Shown one piece after another: positions 5,319 to 7,831 of a stretch of DNA of 7,831 nt. A program made the position numbers and the translations under genes. Under the pieces are notes generated by a model that worked only from the letters and a program-made list of their open reading frames with translations, made no database searches and was not told where the DNA came from. Source of the stretch: Candidatus Cloacimonadota bacterium (GTDB taxonomy: Bacteria; Muiribacteriota; UBA6191; JACPRK01); the NCBI GenBank assembly GCA_021772705.1, contig JAJFLN010000450.1:1-7831 (forward strand), given 5' to 3'. Within the stretch, counting starts at the first letter, position 1. The number at the start of each line of letters is the position of its first letter.

Positions 5319-5882
5319 TCTAGCCGACCCGGCCCTCGCTGGCTCGATCGTCGCGAGCGGCGCGCTCTCGTGAAGGCCGTCGAACGGATGGGTGGCCCAA
5401 GAGATCAGGGGTTGGTGAAGATCCTCCTCAACACGGGGCTCCGCGTCGCCGAGCTCTGCTCGCTGAGCTGGCGGGACGTCATCGTCAGGCCGCGCAAGGG
5501 CCGGGTCATCGTGCGCAAGGGCAAGGGGCACAAGCACCGAGAGGTCCCACTCAGCAAGGAGGGCCGGGAGACCTTCCTGGCGCTCGGGTATGAGGAGCGA
5601 GCCGGAAGCGAGGGTCTCGTCTTCACGGGGCAGAGGGGAGCAATAACCCCCCGTGGGGTTCACAACGCTCTGAGACGCTACTTCCGACTGGCCAGCCTCG
5701 AGGATGCCTCACCTCATTCGCTACGCCACACGTTCTGCAAGTCGCTCGTGGATGCTGGGGCGAGCCTTCACGAGATCGCCGCCCTGGCCGGGCATGAGAG
5801 CCTCGAGACCACGCGCCGCTACTGCACTCCGTCGCTGAGCGATCTGCAACGGACCGTCAATCTGCTCGGCGAAAGCACGTGA
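5319..5882 (+). pseudogene. 5'-truncated tyrosine recombinase (TnpI-like)
   Basis: From about 5319 the frame reads WLDRRERRALVKAVERMGG, then the catalytic domain. Numbered from the GTG at 5370: R25 (NTGLRVAEL), K50 or K52 (beta-hairpin RKGKGHKH), H116-x-x-R119 (HSLRHTF), H142 (GHESLETTRRY) and nucleophile Y151. All catalytic residues are present. The core-binding (SAM-like) N-terminal domain of about 90-100 residues is missing, because homology begins at the breakpoint with the helicase remnant. The enzyme should cut and rejoin DNA strands at a resolution or attachment site, but without the arm/core-binding domain it is unlikely to work. A Tn3-type transposase start follows one base after the stop. 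That arrangement matches Tn3-family transposons that use a tyrosine recombinase (TnpI type) for cointegrate resolution. A protein from GTG 5370 could still be made. Confidence 0.85.
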
Positions 5883-5883
5883 G

Positions 5884-6063
5884 GTGCCGGACTCTATGGA
5901 CGCAGACGAGATAGCCCAGCTTCCCTATCCAAGGCACGTCACCGTTGAGCGGACGAGCCTCACCGCCGCGGACCGGAGCCGGATCGGGCAATGCCGTCAG
6001 GATCACAACCGCCCGGGCTTTGCCTACCAGCTGGCCTACGTGCGGCTGACGGGACGCTTTCCT
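5884..6063 (+). pseudogene. N-terminal fragment of a Tn3-family transposase
   Basis: Starts with GTG at 5884, one base after the recombinase stop. The first 60 residues include LTAADRSRIGQCRQDHNRPG and FAYQLAYVRLTGRFP, the pattern of the N-terminal DUF4158 domain of Tn3-family TnpA (L-T-x-x-D/E-R, then R-x-D-H-N-R-x-G-F-A-x-Q-L-x-x-x-R-x-x-G-R). After RFP (about 6063) similarity stops and the frame becomes arginine/serine-rich. Full-length TnpA is about 1,000 residues, so more than 90% is missing, including the DDE domain. The piece is dead as a transposase and marks where a Tn3-type element was cut and joined to unrelated DNA. Confidence 0.8.
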
Positions 6064-6070
6064 GTTTCGA

Positions 6071-6412
6071 GGTCTGGGTCGTGGCGGCGCGGGCAACGTC
6101 CGTATCGGCCAGGCCGCCGAGGATGTCGGCCAGAGACTGCTGGAAGCTCAAGGAGCCAAGGTTCTTGGCAGCAACATCACCATCGATACCCCCAACTTCA
6201 CGTTCCAGGCGAACCGCGTGATCCGGACGCTCAATGGCCAGCTTGTCGCTGTGGAGATCAAAGTCTTGGGCGCACCGTTCCGCCCAAGCCAGATCGGGGG
6301 GTTCGGTGAACTGGGGATCACGGGCGGCATCCCACGCGGTGGTAACGCAGCCGAGGCTAGAGTTATCGGTGAATCAATCCACCGATTCATCACGATTCTG
6401 ATCAACGATTGA
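6071..6412 (+). pseudogene. Detached C-terminal toxin-like domain
   Basis: The frame is open from about 6050, without a start codon near its beginning, and reads GLGRGGAGNVRIGQAAEDVG, QRLLEAQGAKVLGSNITI, TFQANRVIRTLNGQLVAVEI and KVLGAPFRPSQIGGFGELGI, to the stop at 6410-6412. The layout (glycine-rich linker, an xxGxxAExxxxxLLExxGxxVLG helix and strand, then LVAVEIK) resembles C-terminal tips of polymorphic toxins with a restriction-endonuclease-like fold, in which VEIK would supply the E-x-K part of the active site. The large delivery portion is absent. Upstream DNA is Tn3 transposase up to about 6063, so this is an orphan tip joined by recombination. A start at GTG 6218 would lose the first half. 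Toxin identity is inferred from layout plus the following gene; the domain family is not recognised. Confidence 0.55.
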
Positions 6413-6960
6413 GCCCTATGAAGCGTGAGACTCGGGAAAGAATCAAGGGTGTCCGTGCGAGCATCGAACGGGCCATTGAGCCGCTGGGATTCAAGCGAAC
6501 GACGGACGGAATACTACGTAAGCACTCTGAAGACATCATATTCACCATTGGCCTGCCTCACGTCGCCAGGCCGTTCCTTAATACCGTGGAGATCGGTGCC
6601 AACTTGGGAATCTGGTGCGTGCCGATCGAGGCTAAGTGCGCGGAAATCACGGGCCGCCGACGGGCGGTGCGGGAAAATGCTACTGTCGTTGAACCCCTCT
6701 ACGGGCTCGCAAAAAAGAAGGGCCCCTCTTACTGGGAGTTTATCGAAGGAGGGACGCCTTTCGATGTTGTGGCTGCCGACATCGCCGAGGCCGTTCGCAA
6801 GCACGGACTGCAATGGTTCCTGGAACGTGGCACGTTGAGAGAGCTGGTGCTTCACCGCGAGGAGCAAGAGGGCCTCCCGGGCATAGGTCACGAAGTTCTC
6901 AAGTCCGAGCTCCATAAGCTCCTGGAAACTCATTCTCCTCTGGAAAAAAGCGCTCCATGA
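6409..6960 (+). CDS. Candidate immunity protein to the toxin tip (DUF4304-like)
   Basis: 183 residues from TTG 6409 (TTGA overlap with the preceding stop), or 180 from ATG 6418; neither has a ribosome site. The N-terminal half, IKGVRASIERAIEPLGFKRT, DGILRKHSEDIIFTIGLP and FLNTVEIGANLGI, follows the GF-K...R...F-x-I...N-x-G-I pattern of DUF4304-type proteins. The rest includes YWEFIEGGTPFDVVAADIAE and AVRKHGLQWFLERGTLREL. No signal peptide or membrane segment is seen, so it is cytoplasmic, as expected for an immunity protein. Its place directly after a detached toxin tip is the typical tip-immunity order. Its codons are less GC-biased than those of the 7018 gene, consistent with separate origin. 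The toxin is probably not made, so this would be an orphan immunity gene. DUF4304 is a tentative match. Confidence 0.6.
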   Translation: MSPMKRETRERIKGVRASIERAIEPLGFKRTTDGILRKHSEDIIFTIGLPHVARPFLNTVEIGANLGIWCVPIEAKCAEITGRRRAVRENATVVEPLYGLAKKKGPSYWEFIEGGTPFDVVAADIAEAVRKHGLQWFLERGTLRELVLHREEQEGLPGIGHEVLKSELHKLLETHSPLEKSAP

Positions 6961-7017
6961 TCCAGCGTTTGAACGAGAAACTCCCACTTACCCAGCCTGT
7001 TTTCTGAGCCCCCCCCG

Positions 7018-7788
7018 ATGTCCTCCGACGTGATGAACATCGACGAGCTGGCCGCCTACCTCGACGTCGCCACCAGCACGCTCTACAAGAAAGTCCAGGC
7101 CCGGGAGATCCCCTTCACCAAGATCGGAAACCTCCTGCGCTTCACCCGCCCCTCCATCGACGCCTGGCTCGCCCGCAACACCACCCATCCCGACGACGCC
7201 CTCTTCGAGCAGTTCGCCCGGCTCCAGAACCGCTACCACTTCCAGATGTGGCTCGAGAGCCGCGGCATCGACCCCAACCAGGATTTCGTCGGCCTCTCCA
7301 TCGTCGACTTCGATCCAGCCGGTTACGGCTCTGCCCACAACTTCCTCGATCAGCTCAAGCTCTCTGGGCTCGCGAACTTCCGGAAGTTTCGCCAGTACGA
7401 GGGCACCTACAGGTGGCTCGACCTGGTCCAGCCCAAGAACCTCACCGGCGCCGACCTCGACCTCGTCAAGTATCGCCTCCCTGCTCAAGTCCGTCGCAGT
7501 AAGAAATGCGCAACCTGGGCGGCCAACACCGGCGGTGTCGACGGCCGCGGCTCTCGCACCCACGGACTCGAGTCCGATGAGTTCACCCTCGAGCGTCTCG
7601 GCGAGCTCGTCACCGAGGCCGCCACCCCGTTCCTTCGAACCCCGCCGGAAGTGGTCGCCCGTCGTACCCGGATGCGCGAGATCGAGAAGGCCGTGACCGA
7701 CTTCATGGTCCACAAACTCCTCGAGCAAGGTCGCCCCGTTCCCGATCGCCCTGTTCCTGCCGCGTTGCCAGAGCCGGCCCTCGCGTGA
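7018..7788 (+). CDS. Excisionase-type HTH protein of unknown function
   Basis: 256 residues. Residues 6-53 (MNIDELAAYLDVATSTLYKK, then VQAREIPFTKIGNLLRFTRP, then SIDAWL) form a winged HTH of the excisionase/MerR-like HTH_17 type: helix, turn, recognition helix TSTLYKKV, wing with IPFTKIGNLLRF. Family members of this type are often only 60-80 residues; here about 200 more follow with no recognised domain (YHFQMWLESRGIDPNQDFVG, then YRWLDLVQPKNLTGADLDLV, then FLRTPPEVVARRTRMREIEK). The tail is proline-rich. It is a cytoplasmic DNA-binding protein, perhaps a regulator. The ATG at 7018 follows a run of eight C (7009-7016) and has no ribosome site; ATG 7033 (MNIDEL) is an equally good start and begins exactly at the domain. 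Very high C at third positions makes the coding assignment secure. No partner gene is visible before the window ends. Confidence 0.8.
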   Translation: MSSDVMNIDELAAYLDVATSTLYKKVQAREIPFTKIGNLLRFTRPSIDAWLARNTTHPDDALFEQFARLQNRYHFQMWLESRGIDPNQDFVGLSIVDFDPAGYGSAHNFLDQLKLSGLANFRKFRQYEGTYRWLDLVQPKNLTGADLDLVKYRLPAQVRRSKKCATWAANTGGVDGRGSRTHGLESDEFTLERLGELVTEAATPFLRTPPEVVARRTRMREIEKAVTDFMVHKLLEQGRPVPDRPVPAALPEPALA

Positions 7789-7831
7789 GCTCCGGATCTC
7801 CCTCTTTCACCACAACCAGCGCGCGCCCGCA

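Noticed and set aside
6988..7728. Minus-strand open frame of 246 codons
   Set aside because: It mirrors the 7018-7788 gene, whose HTH domain and strong third-position C bias fix the plus strand as coding; the glycine/valine/glutamate-rich translation is typical of an antisense frame in GC-rich DNA.
1..7831. CRISPR array or tRNA attachment site
   Set aside because: No regularly spaced repeats beyond the single 23-bp tandem pair, and no tRNA-like cloverleaf was seen near the recombinase.

Overview
The window comes from a GC-rich bacterium. C/G-ending codons predominate in the best-supported genes, Shine-Dalgarno sites are of AGGAGG type, and ATGA stop/start overlaps are frequent. A deltaproteobacterial or Myxococcota-like host would fit, but nothing here fixes the taxonomy. 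There are no rRNA, tRNA, CRISPR or housekeeping genes. It reads as an accessory island of small toxin-antitoxin-type operons mixed with remnants of mobile DNA.

Layout. 1-428 holds no convincing gene, and 429-759 holds a doubtful broken coding fragment. On the minus strand, 1780-782 is a three-gene operon: a DUF4258-type toxin gene, a YgiT-type zinc-finger/ribbon-helix-helix antitoxin, and an XRE regulator. The toxin gene is broken by an exact 23-bp tandem duplication. Divergently on the plus strand, a palindromic operator overlaps a consensus TATAAT box directly ahead of a GTG start at 1977. This heads a BrnT-like toxin and a CopG/BrnA-like antitoxin (1977-2746). A coupled trio of small genes follows (2752-3830): an unknown protein with a possible frameshift near its 3' end, a 56-residue basic protein with a strong ribosome site, and a ribbon-helix-helix protein with a basic tail. 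After a repeat-bearing gap comes a minus-strand XRE protein (4565-4107). Its upstream side is occupied by a 291-bp MITE-like element with 31-bp terminal inverted repeats (4653-4943).

From about 5000 to 6412 the DNA is a patchwork of broken ends: the C-terminal end of an SF2 helicase (minus), a 5'-truncated tyrosine recombinase with all its catalytic residues, the first 60 residues of a Tn3-family transposase one base after it, and a promoterless C-terminal domain that looks like a polymorphic-toxin tip. The tip is followed by a complete gene (6409-6960) in the position of its immunity gene. The window ends with an excisionase-type HTH protein of unknown function (7018-7788).

How the genes work together: most intact genes look like antitoxins, regulators or immunity proteins, while the toxin or mobility partners are damaged or truncated (DUF4258 toxin, toxin tip, recombinase, transposase). 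The BrnT/BrnA-like pair is the only toxin-antitoxin operon that looks complete. The least understood candidate system is the translationally coupled trio at 2752-3830.
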